The position numbers were made by a program, and so were the translations under genes. The notes beneath the pieces are model-generated. The model was not told the DNA's origin and made no database searches. It worked only from the letters and a program-made list of their open reading frames with translations. From contig CM022665.1 of NCBI GenBank assembly GCA_012295275.1, positions 43,221,152 through 43,285,151 on the forward strand: 64,000 bases of DNA, written 5' to 3'. This DNA is from Chrysomallon squamiferum (lineage: Eukaryota > Mollusca > Gastropoda > Neomphalida > Peltospiridae). The stretch's first letter is position 1. Each line of letters starts with the position of its first letter. Of this stretch, positions 38,501 through 52,200 are shown piece after piece.

Positions 38501-38781
38501 TGATGGTAATGGTTACTTAGAGATCAACAACATGGATTACTGTTTCCATTCCTGACTTCCAGTGTCTGGGGACAGTTGAAATCAGTGACATTTTTTTTTT
38601 TTCCTTCTCTTTTTTTTTCTGTTATATCCACTGTTTGTGTAGCTGATGTATGCAAGGAAATTTCTTTAGGAATGACTAGGCCCAAAAGATCGATTCTTCT
38701 TGGTAGTCACTACATTACTTTATTTTCAAGATATCGTTTCACATTTCACTGAATTCAGTGATACTTGCTTTCTTATTTCAT

Positions 38782-39055
38782 AGGCTTATAAAACCCTCCA
38801 GGTGAATGAAATACTAGCATAAAACAAAAATTATTACAAAATTATAAAACTCTTGAGGTATTAACTTTATACATAAATATGCGTATATATTCAGAAATTA
38901 GGCTTGTAAAACCTTGCAGGTGAATGAAAATACTAATTATGACAAAATTATTACAAAACAATAAAACTTTCAGGTAGTAATTTAATATATAAATCTGCAC
39001 ATTAATTATTCAGAAATCAGGCTTATAAAACCTTGCTGGTGAAATACTAAAAAAT
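38782..39055. repeat. ~120-bp tandem repeat, about 2.5 units
   Basis: The phrase AGGCTTATAAAACCNTGCAGGTGAATGAAA..ACTA recurs near 38782, 38902 and 39019, with AAATTATTACAAAA.TATAAAACT in between. Confidence 0.8.
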
Positions 39056-39295
39056 ACCACTATACTACTATAATTTACTGTTCTGACATTATTTATTCAT
39101 TCTTTCCACTGACTACAAGTCAGATAGTCTATTACATCACAGCTGCGAGCAAACCCGGTGAAGTCCTAACCACAAAAAATTATGAAACTTGATTATCAAG
39201 CAGATGTAATTTAGAAGCCTCAGGTGTCTGTCAAAAACAGATGAGTTTGTTATTCAATAAACATACAGCACAAACTCAACTTCCGTGTCTGCCTC

Positions 39296-39650
39296 TGGGC
39301 ACAGAACAGAACCCAGAATCTATAAACCCAGTTTATAAACCCAGAATCTATAGGTCCAAAATCTGTTATTTGAAATTTGAAATTCTTAAAACCTTTTTAA
39401 AATTCCCTCACCTCCAAATAAAGCATCATTAGTAAAATTATGTATATATATATTTTTATGTTTTCTTTAATAAACACATAATACAGAAATTTCACCTTCC
39501 ATAGTTGTATTTGGATACAAGCCAGTACACTTCTATAAACACAGAATCCGAAATACAGGTCCTAAAACTGTTATCTCAAATTTGAAAAACCTTTTAAGAA
39601 ATGTTTTCTTCCAATAAAGCATCATCAGTAAAAATGAAGTATATTTGTAT
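39296..39650. repeat. Diverged two-copy ~240-bp repeat
   Basis: CACAGAA...CCAGAATCTATA/GGTCC-AAAATCTGTTAT..CAAATTTGAAA and CCAATAAAGCATCATCAGTAAAA occur in both halves (39299-39440 and 39539-39640), with moderate divergence. Confidence 0.65.
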
Positions 39651-41239
39651 TTGCATATTTTATTTAGTATATTTTTCCATATTAATAAATTCTGTTGACT
39701 GTTTATGGTCTGTCCAGCTATTTAACTGAATGAACGTTTGACACTCCAACATAAAAAAAAAAAATAGGACAGCTTTTGGTTATTAAAGGTACTAAATGTT
39801 GGGTTACCTGTAAAAAAAACTGTCAGAAACATACTGACGTGATGCACTAAAATCACAAAAGAAGCACATTTAAATTAAATACATCATTCTGACAGAAAAG
39901 CTGACAGTGGTTAATCAAATCAGAGATAAAACACCTGACTTCTGTGTGTTATGTGAATTCAGAATCACAATTTCAAACATAATTTAGCTGTTAACTGCCA
40001 CAGACAGACCCCACGAGTTAATCTACTCACATTTACAGACAGAAAAGAAGTAAAGAAACAGATTTAAATACAATTATAACTCTTTGTTAGACAATACAAT
40101 GGGCTAAAGTACACAAAAAGTGACCTAAACTTGACTGGTTTTTTTAACAACCTAATGAACACACACACAGCCTCCACACTATTATCAGCTATCTGACAAG
40201 GCTGACATGTAGATTAACCTACACCAGCAAGGTGTCAAAGCTTTCAAAGAATCTGCTAATTTAGATGGATTTAACCAAATAAAAGGAGACAGTCATTGTT
40301 GGTTGCAATCAAAAGAATATGAAGAAGAAATAACTGAGAGTTAACAGTCTTCATTTAAGATATTTTCTTTGCTACTACTACAACACTGAATTTTAAAACT
40401 GTGTGACCAAGCAGGTGGTATTGACTCATCTAACAGTTTAAACATCAGACATGCTAATGAAAGAAAGAATAAACAATAATTTAAAATATATATATAATTC
40501 ATAAACTTATTGTCTTGCATTATATAATAACAAATTGTACATCTTTGTCAAAATATGACTTGTTAGTAAACAATTACCTTTACTAAATTTATTAATACAA
40601 AATGTAAAATGGAGATTTTTACAAATTCTTTTTAAGACATTCATTGATTTTGTTGAACTGAGCTGCCAGATTTTCTATTCAATGATGGATTTTTTAAAAA
40701 TATATTTACAGTGATTTATATTCCTGTTGAATAAAATTTGATTTATTTTTTAAGAAACATCCTGCTTGCGCTTGACAGAGAATTCAAAATAAATTAAAAA
40801 TGCCAGCAAGCTATTAACAACACTAAAATTAATGCTTATGAATTATTAATAATTCAGTCAGTGTGTTAACAAGGAAATGGTTTTTAAACGAACATCTTAA
40901 ATGTCACTGTCATTAAAATGTATGGGCTTTCTTCATTCTTTACTTCCTTTCTTCTTTTTGTCAAAAAAAAAAGATTTCTTAAAAAAAGATTATGTATAAA
41001 TCACTTGAAAAAATGATCAAGTTGGTGTCATTTGCGTCTGCTCATTCTCAATGTATTATCATTTGAATGATAAACAGCATTTTAATTTTACTGAAATACA
41101 AATATATCTACCTAAAATAACAGCTCAACAGTATTACTGCTATTCTGCTCATCCCATGTGAAATATCTCATCATGGTTTTATGTCTGTGAGTCACAGACA
41201 GATGTAAATATTATTAATAAAACACTGCTTCAGGTGTGT

Positions 41240-41665
41240 CAGTTGTGTTTTGAAATGTGTCATGCAAATACATATGCCAGTGTTCTCATGCTGAAATATT
41301 CTAAACAAAAGTAAAATAGTAGTGTAGAACACAAACACACACCTACATATACAACAACAACAACAAAACTTATTATTATGACAAATGAAAATCCAGTGCA
41401 ATACACATTTTGAAATGTGTCGTATGCCAATGTTGAAATATTCTAAATGAAAGTAAAATAGTAGTGTAGAACACACACACACACTTACATATACAACAAC
41501 AAAACTTATTATTATGAAAAATGCAAATCCAGTGTAATACACATTTTGAAATGTGTTGTATGCCTGTGTTGAAATATTCTAAATGAAAGTAAAATGAAAG
41601 TAAAACACACTTACATATACAACAACAACACAAAAAAAAATGCAAATCCAGTGTAATACACACAA
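41240..41665. repeat. ~130-160-bp tandem repeat, three units
   Basis: TTTTGAAATGTGT.TATGCC..TGTTGAAATATTCTAAATGAAAGTAAAATAG and ACACTTACATATACAACAACAA recur near 41247, 41407 and 41545. They explain the repetitive minus-strand frames seen here. Confidence 0.85.
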
Positions 41666-42304
41666 ATAAAGTTATTGTTCTGTCATCTGAAAATACCAAT
41701 ATTAATAATGACACAAGTAATTAAATCTATTTAAAACTCAGGCAACATAAGGCTGGCTGTATGCCCTGTGGTCATGTCTTGCTTCGTTGCTGTTTTTTTT
41801 TAGAAGAAAAGAAAAGAGGAAGCTTTTAAGTAGGTCAGATAGGACAACAAAGAGTTTGAGTATTAAAGATTAAATTTAGATATAAAGAAGCCAGCCACAA
41901 AATCGGAAATCTCAGGGTCAGGTGTTTTTGAGGTGTTTTTTTAATTTTATTTTTAAGATTAATAAATACTGCAAATATAAATTATATATTCATATTATGA
42001 GCTTTTGTGTACATTCATTTTTCTACAATAAAACTAACACTAAAGCAAAAACATCAAAAAGGAAGCCAACCATAAATAACAAAAACAACAACACTGTCGA
42101 AAAAACAAATAATAGAGATCTTATGATTTATAACAATTTGTTGAACTCTTTAAGAAAGCCATTAGTCTATTTCTGTTACTTAAATTGATGACGATACTTG
42201 TATAATTGTTAATACATTATGTCCAATTTGTGTCCAATCCTGATGCTTGTACTTAAACTATGGGTAATGAATGTGACGTATGATGTTTAGTAAGTGTCTG
42301 TTAT

Positions 42305-42420
42305 GACTGGCTTGTAGCTCAGTGGTTAGGGCAGATATTAGACACTGAATTTTATGACTGATCTGTATGCCCATGATGGAATTTCATGATCCAAAATGGT
42401 CCAATGAAGCTTGTTATTTG
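42305..42420 (+). mobile_element. Possible tRNA-derived SINE relic
   Basis: GGCTTGTAGCTCAGTGGTTAGGGC contains a good RNA polymerase III A-box (TAGCTCAGTGG). A weak B-box-like GGAATTTCATGATCC follows near 42378. The spacing and loss of tRNA folding suggest a degenerate SINE head rather than a tRNA gene. A shorter similar phrase, CTCAGTGGTTAGAACATTCAACTGAGG, is at 53192-53218. Confidence 0.4.
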
Positions 42421-45400
42421 CTTTAAGGAAAGATATACATTTGCAAATGTAGCCAGCAGACAATGGAAATGTAATGCATTTTTTGCTTGCCTATCAAATA
42501 GATGTAACACCTATGCACTTATTTTACAGTTATGTACCAGGAATATCATTATTTTAATGTGGCAACATGAAATGTTTCCCAAGTTATTCAGTATTTCCAA
42601 GGTGGAAAAAAAGTTTAAAAAATATATAAACCAACAAAAAAAAAAAACAAGCAACAAACATTAGAAACTTCATTGAACACATATTAATATATTGTTATTA
42701 AAATCTGTCCAAAATTTGACACTATTACTTAAACATTACCACTAAATGTTGGATACAAAATAAACACAATGAATAAACATGACTTACAAACTGAACAGAC
42801 ACAGTGAATAGCTCCAAATGTTGCATACAAACTGATTATATACAGGGAACATAGCATTATAAATGGACACAAGGAATAAACATATCAAACAAATAGCAAA
42901 TAAATGTAGGAAATAAATATAGCGTTTTAAATTAACGTGTTTGTCATACAAAATAAGCATTCATTGGTCTCGTCTCCCTGTAACAAATCCAAAGATTCTT
43001 CTACCCTGTTATTTGTATACGTTGCTAATTAACACAACTGTTGGGAGGACAATCAGAAAACACATCTTCATTTATATTGATTTTCAACCATACTTATAAC
43101 ACAGCATTAAACTCTGGACCAGCCAGCTGTTACTATTTACAACAAACTGTACAGCTGAAATGTCTTTTTCCATCCATCACAATCATCAATATTGTAATGG
43201 GGTAGCCCACTCTTCCTATAAAAGCAATTACTTATCTTTCGCCCGAGATCAATACAGTGACAGAAGAATGGTACTTTGAAGGATGTTCCATCTTCAACTT
43301 GACCACCTATTACAGAAGCACACCTTTGTGAGATGACTGTGTTAAATATTCATAATTATGTGAAGAGCCATGACCTTACCGACTGTTCTAAAAGTGATCG
43401 GGAAATTACCAGGCAGAAATGAATTGAATTTGATTGTAAATAGTTCAAGTGATAGGCACACAAAAATCTTCAGTTGTGTGAAATTATTTTTACTGGTACA
43501 TACAGTTCAACAGTGATACTCTCTTTTGAATGGTTGTCAAAACAAGTATCTGGTAATCCTAATGAATCTTAATTAAGACATCTTTTCTTCACCCCTCTTG
43601 CACTAATTGTTTTCCATTCTTGTTGTTCCTTTTTTTGTTTAGGATTAAGATTAAACAGAACCACTAATTAGTAAGGAAAGTAGCAGACTATAAAAGTAAG
43701 AAAAGAAATCGATGAGTGTAAAACTGAATATAAATCTTTTACAAAGCTGCTAATGTTCAATGTAAAGAACTGTTTTTTGGTCACACAGTTTTTACATGTC
43801 AATCACTAAGAATAGACAATTTTAATTAGGAAATGATGTCATCCAATTATCAGTTATACTGACAGAAAAAAAATAGTTAAAAATAATACTGAATACACAA
43901 ATTACTATTTTTCATTGTAATCCTGAAGCTTGCTTTTTGTATTCTTTAAATTTTTGGAAATCAAAGATAGACAATATTAAATATAAAGGAAAGGATGAGT
44001 GTCACTTATTGGTGTAACAACAGAATAAAACACTGAAAATATTAAAATATAAAACTGTCGTTACAGTCCAGCTTAATTTTACCATCATTTTTTTTTTTTG
44101 TTAGATTAAGATCAGACAATCATGTTTAGTCTGAAAATCAAAAATACAAATCATCAATTATAGCAGAAGATTAAAAAATTAACAGTTATGATTAATGTAG
44201 AAATAAATTATGTTTTAGAACAGATTTCACAAAATATAATTTATAAAAATTAATTATTCTGAATAATAATAATAATAATAATAATAAAGTAATTAAATAA
44301 AAACATACCAAAATGGTTTCCTGTCTAACACTTTAAGTTTTAGTTCCAAGCAGACAAGATTTATGCTAAATGCACCCAGCAGAATCACCCTGTCCTTATA
44401 TACCCATTTAACTACGTGCAGCTTTGCACACTGAAGATTATAATGATCAATATTTATTACAATAACACTTCAAACTGAAATTTATCTTTCCTTATTTTAG
44501 ACTTTGAACACCTATCAGATACAAGTAATACGAAAATAATACATATATGATTTTAAATAAAATGAAATTAAAAAGTAAAAAAAGTAAAGGTCACATATAC
44601 ACAATTCAGTTACATGTGTATCTTTTGGTTGTGCGTATCTTAATCATAATTAGTTTAAAAATGCTGTGTAAATTTTTGTTTCTCTGTATATAAACAAGAA
44701 TAAATCAGTCATACTTTCTATCATGCACACACAAAAAATAATAATAATAAAATAATAAAAATAGTAATAATAATAAAAATAAAACATACATTATAAGGAA
44801 GCATTTCCCCTTTACCAAAAACAAATACATCCAAATGTTGTTTTTTCTGTCATAAACATGAATAATATACATTTCTATGCTGGCATTAATATTACCTGTT
44901 TGTCATATTTTTCTTCTTAGCAACTGTCATGAAAGATTAATGTAAAAAACAACAATAAATGTTTTTTTCATTTTTTTTAAATATAAAAATAAAAATCAGT
45001 ATTTTACTGAAATTTTGTAGAGCTCCATTTATTAGAGAAGGTTTGTAAGATATTTTTATATGTACACAAACAATCTACCATTATGTTTTAAAATCTGATT
45101 TCCTAGTATTTTTATTAAACAAAACCAAAAACATAAATATATATATATATATAAATAATAATAATAATAACAATAATAACGATAACAATCATAATCATAA
45201 TGACAATGACAAATAAATTCAAAATAATAAAAAATGCAGTAAATAAAAAGTAAATACAAAACAGTAAATAACGACAGTAAAAATAAACAGATGAAAGAAA
45301 GTTTCAACATTCACACAGAGATTTCTCTGATTTATTGTCATTTTGCTTTACTTAATGTTGACAGTCTGTTGACTGGACAAAAGATCCATCACCATAAAAC

Positions 45401-46009
45401 AAAACATGACAACTGTGAACATACAACCACACCTGTGGAGAGCAGAGGACAATTATTATTTAACCGTACGAGCATGCAGAAAACAATTATATCACCACAA
45501 ATACAAACAAAACATTTCTCAGCCATGACCTTACCAACAGGATTATCTGATAATTCAGTATTAACCAACAAAACACCAGATTATCCAGTGACCCTGAACA
45601 ACAATCAAACAGTGCAGACATGCCTGATGATTTTACGAAGTGAGGAAAAAAAAAACCCACTGAACAGAAGTGAATATAGAAAAAAATAAATAAAATAAAA
45701 TAAAAATAAACTTACCACATAACACAAATATCAGCAAGAAGATTTTAACACAAGACTGGATTATTATTATTATTATTAATATAAAAACACAGGATTATCC
45801 AAATTATTTCAGCAAGAACACGTGATTATCCAGCAATCGGAAGGCACAGACAGGCTTGAAATATCCAAGTGAAGTAATCCAAACAGCAGAGAGAGAGTAT
45901 GTATTGACCGGGCTATCATCTATCAATCCACTGAACAGGATTACTGAGTAACGCTATCACAATACCTGCAGGCAGATGTGTTACAACATCGTCACAGATT
46001 AAACAAAGA

Positions 46010-46200
46010 TCTCGCACACAGACCAATGACAGCGTGGGGGACACGCTGCTGAAATGCTGTTGTCAGTGTTGTCCCGTCTTTTGTCCCAGCTCTGCCTTAT
46101 CCGTACCGCATGTTGATGTCAACGTCAGCCTGGGACTGCTGCAAGCCATTCTGTGATTGGCTGGATGTCTTCGACTTCAGGTCAGATATAGGAGAGAGAG
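46010..46200 (-). promoter_or_regulatory. Candidate internal promoter or alternative first exon
   Basis: A GC-richer island within the 24-kb intron. On the coding strand it has a CCAATCACAG box (46151-46160), a CRE-like TGACGTTGACATC and, downstream, CATGCG/GTACGG, a possible donor. Nesprin and klarsicht genes are known to use internal promoters for short isoforms, so an alternative start here is plausible but not proven. Confidence 0.3.
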
Positions 46201-49120
46201 TTTGGTATTGATTTTTTTTCAAGCGTCTATCTCAGAAACTCACACACACACACACACACACATACTAAATTCACATTATCAGCAAGTACAGGCCACTTTT
46301 ATTTAATTTTAGTTTTTTTTCTTTCTGAAAGGCACAGTCTCGTCTATTTTTGACTTGACTTGCTGATTATTGCACTGTGGACACAAGAGCAATATCCTTC
46401 TATGTTAGAGTTATCTAACATCAAGGCCAATCCTGGCAAATTTTCAGATTTATTCAATAGTCAGCCAACCTAACTGCCTGGTCACTCAGATGAATACAAT
46501 GTGGGTATTTAGTAACACACACAACTACTGAATTAGCTCAAACACAAAGTTAAGTCTTTAATCATGCTTAAGCCTTGTGATTTATAGTATAGCATATGTC
46601 CTTATGCACTGCAACTAAAAATATTATTTACTGCAGTCAGTACTGTGCCAAAATTGTGATTATCTGCTTATCTTTTTCAAGCATATTTGATTTTCACACA
46701 GTGCACTATGATATAATCTGAAAACAATAAAATTGGAAATAATACAAAATATTTTGTCGGTGCAAAGTGATTTGAAACTCTGATCATTACACACAGGCAA
46801 ATTCTTGTTATTTAGTATTTAAGAAACTGAATACATTTGTACATTTCATCTGTTTGTAGAGGATGAATAAATGTTTAATAACAAAAACCACAAATGTGAC
46901 ATACAAACTGATACTACTACAGTGACCAGAATTTCATTCAGATCAACTCAGGGTACACGGAACTATATAATACAAAAAACACAATAAATCAACCTCAATA
47001 ATTACATATCATATTGTAAAATAAACACATTACAAACACACACATTCATTTTCAACAGAAGCTGTGCTGGAAAACCTTCATTTTTCTATATACATCAAAG
47101 ATACACATCAGGCCACACAAGTATCAATTTTCATTAGGTAAGACCTAAAGCTGACAATGAGCAATTTCACCACAATTTCACCATCAAGCCACAACAAGAA
47201 CAAGACCTTACCAAACCCGAGTAATCCTTTGTACAAACACAGGTGGTTTCTAAGTAATATTCAACATGATGTGGATTCAGTCCAGTCTAATAACACTGAT
47301 ATTTGCTGACAATCCTGTACTCCAGGACTAATGAGGCTTATAATCCTGGCTTGATACATTCAACAATTGAGTCAGTTTTTCACTAAGTACATAAATAACA
47401 TACATAAATGGTAAATACACAGAGATATAGGTTTGTTTTGTTGTTTTATATTTTGATGCTTTTTTTTTCTTAAATACATTGTTGTTTGGTTTTAGTAAAA
47501 TAATGTTAGATTATTTTTTTAAGATGACACTATATTAGATTCTCCTTTTTTCAGTTCTCCTCACACACACACACACACACACACAATCTTTAAGTACACT
47601 TAAATAAAAAACATTATTAAATTTTAAAAAACCCAATAAATCGACTCAAACTTTGATTTAATTAAAATCAAATATAAAAAAAAAGATCAATACATAGGTA
47701 GTATTTCTGTCTCTTAAACCAAAAAAAAAGAAGATAATTTTAAAACACTTTCAAAAAATAAAAAAATAAAAAAATAAAAATAAAATAAATTAAAATAAAA
47801 TAAAATAAAATAAAATAAAATTAAAATAAAAATTAAAAAATTAAAATGTCAAATACTGTTAATTAAACAATTTCTTGTAATGAACAATGAAACAAGGCCA
47901 TTTTGAACCTGTACTGTTTTAACCCACCAGTACAATGACAGCACATTTGAATTTAAAATAGCCGGTAATTTGACTAGAAGGGCTACAGTTTCCAGGTCTG
48001 AACTGTTACCTAGATCAGCAAATGGCCTCCAGGTGAGGCTGTTTACAGGTAACAATGAACACTTCAATTTGTGACACACCTAATGAGTGGATACGTGTAA
48101 CCTTTGTTCAGGTTGAATAGACATGCTGCAAAAAAAAAAAAAAAAAAAAAAAAGACTTGTGCCTGCATGTGCAGAACACAAAAGAGTCACAGACATAACA
48201 TTTGTATTTGATAGCTATATATATGTAAGCCTTCATTGAAGCATATTTTTATTTCTTTCTTGTCCCCTGTTACATCATACCTCAAAAATGTTTTTAAAAA
48301 GAGAGAGAGAAAGAAGAGGATATGACTCAGAAATATCAACTTCAGCTATAAATTATTTCTGTTTTTCTTTTCATTTAACACAGTAAACTTTGGTAGATCA
48401 TTGCCAAGGTCACAGGATGGCTTTTTCAATTTTGCATTTATCTCTATCCCATTTAACTATGATTACCAGTTTTTTTAATATTAAATTTCAGGCTTAATTA
48501 TAATTATTATTTTGCTATTGAAATAGGACTGTTAAGCATAAAATAAAAAAAAAATATATATATAATTTTTTTTGGCCTTGTGGGAAAGTGTGTACTGTAA
48601 TACTACTAAGCACAAAAAATATTATTATTACTATTATTATTATTAATACATTTTTTTTTTTTTTTTGTCTATGGAAATGCATATATTGTAAGAACTTTTG
48701 TTGTTGCTGCCCTCAAAAACAATCAACATGATGTAACCTTTGTAAACAATTCCTATAGTACATACATAACATTAGGAAAATAACAAGTGAATTTGATGAA
48801 TATTTTAACATGCATCTGTTATACACCTGACACTAACTTTCTGTCAATTAGCATTTATTTCCCATTTGTTACTCAGTTATTTACATTTTTATAGCAAAGT
48901 GTAAAATTATACAGGTGTAAAAATAACAGTAATAAACAAAATTAAGAGAACATTTAGAAAAAGTCTACACTTTCTTTCTTTCCCTTCAATTCATTTATTT
49001 AGTTAATTATTTTATTATTATTATTATTATTATTATTAAATAATAATTTTTTGTGCTTTATCTGTTCTACTGATTACTTACAGTTTTGGCTAATGTTACA
49101 TTTAAAATAATAATAATAAT

Positions 49121-49128
49121 ACAACAAT

Positions 49129-49220
<92 letters not shown>
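49121..49220. repeat. (AAC)n microsatellite
   Basis: About 100 bases of nearly perfect AAC/CAA repeat. The polycysteine and polyleucine frames on the minus strand come from it. Confidence 0.95.
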
Positions 49221-49221
<1 letters not shown>

Positions 49222-52200
49222 AAACAAACCAATAAAATATAATCAAAAACATAATAATAAAATAAAAAAAATAATAATAATTTAATAAAAAAAAAAAAAA
49301 CAGTCATTTACAACAGCTGTCACATTATAAATTACATTTTAGCCTATCACTTTATAAAATAAATAAATAAATTAAAAAAAAAAAATTTTTTTTTTTTTTT
49401 TTCACTGCTTAAGTGGGCCAAGCATGGCAATTTATACAAAGTCTATTTCCAACAAAATCTCACACACTGTCAATAAATTCTTGTTCGCATCACACCGGTA
49501 TCAAATCACACAATGTTTAAACCATATGATGTAACTGTATTATCTACCAGCCATTATGTGCATGTGCTGTAGTTTTCACCTCGGTACAATATAATCAATA
49601 CCATCAGGTTACAGTTTATCAGATGTGTCACTTGTACATAGTAAACTGAACAGCCAGGTAATAGTAACAGTATCAACCCTGTTATCATGTGATACTAACA
49701 TTTATTAAACACCAGTTCTAATCTTACCGTTTCTTTCAAATACTTGATTATTTCTGTCATGTGGAGAATATTTAAAGTGGTTAAATGGTTGGAATAAAAT
49801 TAATTAGGAATGGTAATTTTTAATGTCATCAATTAAGAATACCAATGCATTCTCCTGAACAGCTGTTAATGCTGTTGAATTATTTAATATCTGTAACTGC
49901 AGAGTCATAAAGAAAATTAGACTTCAGATGCCTAGCCTTTATACACATAAAGAAAAGTCCTATGAAACCTCATATAATTATTTCTTTAATATGGTTTCCA
50001 AAATTAAAATTAGAAACAAATAAACAAAGAAAAGATAAGAATAAACATATACCATCATTTTTGCAACAGTCAAGAAGTTTAGATGTTTTAAAAGTTTGAA
50101 AACAGGATGTTGAACAAAAATACATCTACAAGAACAAGAAGAAGAAGAACACACACACACACACATACATATAAAAAAACACTTACCCAAATGTAAAAAT
50201 ACCTGAATTTTGACAATGATGTGAACATGCTCCCAGTGCAAGTTCATGCTGTGTTCAGAAGGTCTATCTTTAAACACATATTTAACTACAAAGCAGAATC
50301 ATGAATGTTGAAAGAAAGATCTCGTCCAGTCAAACAAAAAAAAAAAAAAACTAAACTGTTTGCTACAGTGATTAAAAACATACAACTGGGAAATACCTTT
50401 GGGAGGAACAGCCTCTGTAATGTGTGCACAAAGATGCTGGGACGATAATTAAAGTTTTAAAGTTAAAATGAACTGAAAAACCCATCAGCTCCCTTACTTT
50501 ATTCTCTCAAGTATCATACTGAGCAGGTAATTTTGTTTTATTTACACAGATTTTAACTCTGAATCAGACACCGGGGCTATGAAATGCATCTCTGATCTTG
50601 TGTGTGTGCTGTATTTAACAATCTAGAAAATGTTCCATGTAGTTAGTTTGTTTTTATTTCACAACACCACTGGAGCTTGCTGATAAATTCTGTCATAAAA
50701 ATTTGTTAATGGTGATAACAGGGGTTTTTTTTTTTTTTTTTTTTTTTTAAAACAAGAAATTCATCTTCGATTAAATTTACTCTGCAGTTTTATTTCACAA
50801 CACTAATGGAGCACATTGATAATTTCTATCATAAAAATTTGGTAACTGATCATTTTATTATTCTTTTTTTTGGGGGGTAGTTTTTTCTTTTTTTCCCTCA
50901 GAAGCAATAAAAAACAACTTTGTCTTTTTTTTACATTTATTTTAGCACATCTCATTTGATATATGTGTAGTATTACACATTAGTAATTTATTGTAAAGCT
51001 AATTTATTCTCAATAAAATAACATTTTATATGAAATAAACCGATTCCTTTTATAACACATAATTAACACTTTATTTTACAGCTTCATTTTTCTGTTTTTT
51101 GGAAAACTAATGTATTAAGTAACTTGTACTTAAAATTGTCAGTTTTTTTTTTTTTTTTTTAAAATAAACTACATAGTTGCCTTCATTCAAACTGAGTCCA
51201 ATAAATATCCATGAATAACAAAGTTAAGGTAAATTAATATAGCAAAGTGGTCAATTACTTGATAAAGATTTTGTCGGTAAATTCTGAGTCATGCGAATGC
51301 GAAAAGATGTAAGAATGGCCATTATACTGCATCAAACAATATTACCTTTCTCAGGTAAACAACAATCAGCTGACCATGGGTGGAATAAAAGTGGGAACAA
51401 CAAAGTGGGGTGGGATTGTGGGTCAGAAAGGGCAGTCTTTGATGATGAAAAGAATCAGCTTTCCTGCTCGTGACTTCACTTGTTATTTTTCTCATTACTT
51501 TTATCACAGCTTGGTGTTGCTAAGTCAATCAACATCAGAAACACGCTCGTAATTAACTGAAGGTTCAAACACATTTGTTATGGGCACATTATAAACGTGG
51601 GTTGTTTGTAGAAGAGTAGCTGGTATGATGATTTATGAGAAGGTGAACAGTTAGTTATCTTACACAAACCCCAAATTAAGCCACTATTAGGATTTGATCC
51701 TAGTAACTGCAAGTTTAAAGCAGAAGGTTTAACTGACAAATCATTAAGATAGTTGGTACCAGTACATAGCACAGGTAGTTTTCCCTGACCTATTTTCCCA
51801 TTAATTTTATCACAAATCGGAGATGAATCATTAAACAACTGAGACACAGTCTAATGAGAAATAGATCGACTCAGCTGATTACAGGAAGTTAATTAAATGT
51901 GTGAAGAAAAATTAGTAAGAAAATCAAGTTAGTTGTTGCTAGTTTTTAAAGGTGTTTACATAAACAAATAAATGGACAACAAAAAGCTTTGTAATTGTAA
52001 CTGTGAATGAACAGAACTGCTAATAATGAAAGCAATATTAATTTTGAAAACAACAAAAATCATAAAAAGTAATAAAATATACAAAGACATTCATGCAGAT
52101 GTGGGGATGACATGCAGTGTTTTATCTCATTCAAATTTTTATTTAGCTAATAATACAAAGCTTATTCTGACTGCCAACCCACAAATCAATACTCTTGTTT

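Noticed and set aside
45291-45689. Plus-strand 132-codon frame, the longest not over an exon
   Set aside because: It has no splice context, domain or compositional sign of coding. It lies in a stretch with degenerate GATTATC repeats, and such lengths are expected by chance in 64 kb.
49067-49307. Polycysteine and polyleucine frames
   Set aside because: These are translations of the (AAC)n microsatellite.
51660-51740. tRNA-like B-box (GGATCAAATCC, minus strand)
   Set aside because: There is no matching A-box or cloverleaf at the right spacing, and the segment also reads as an open frame.
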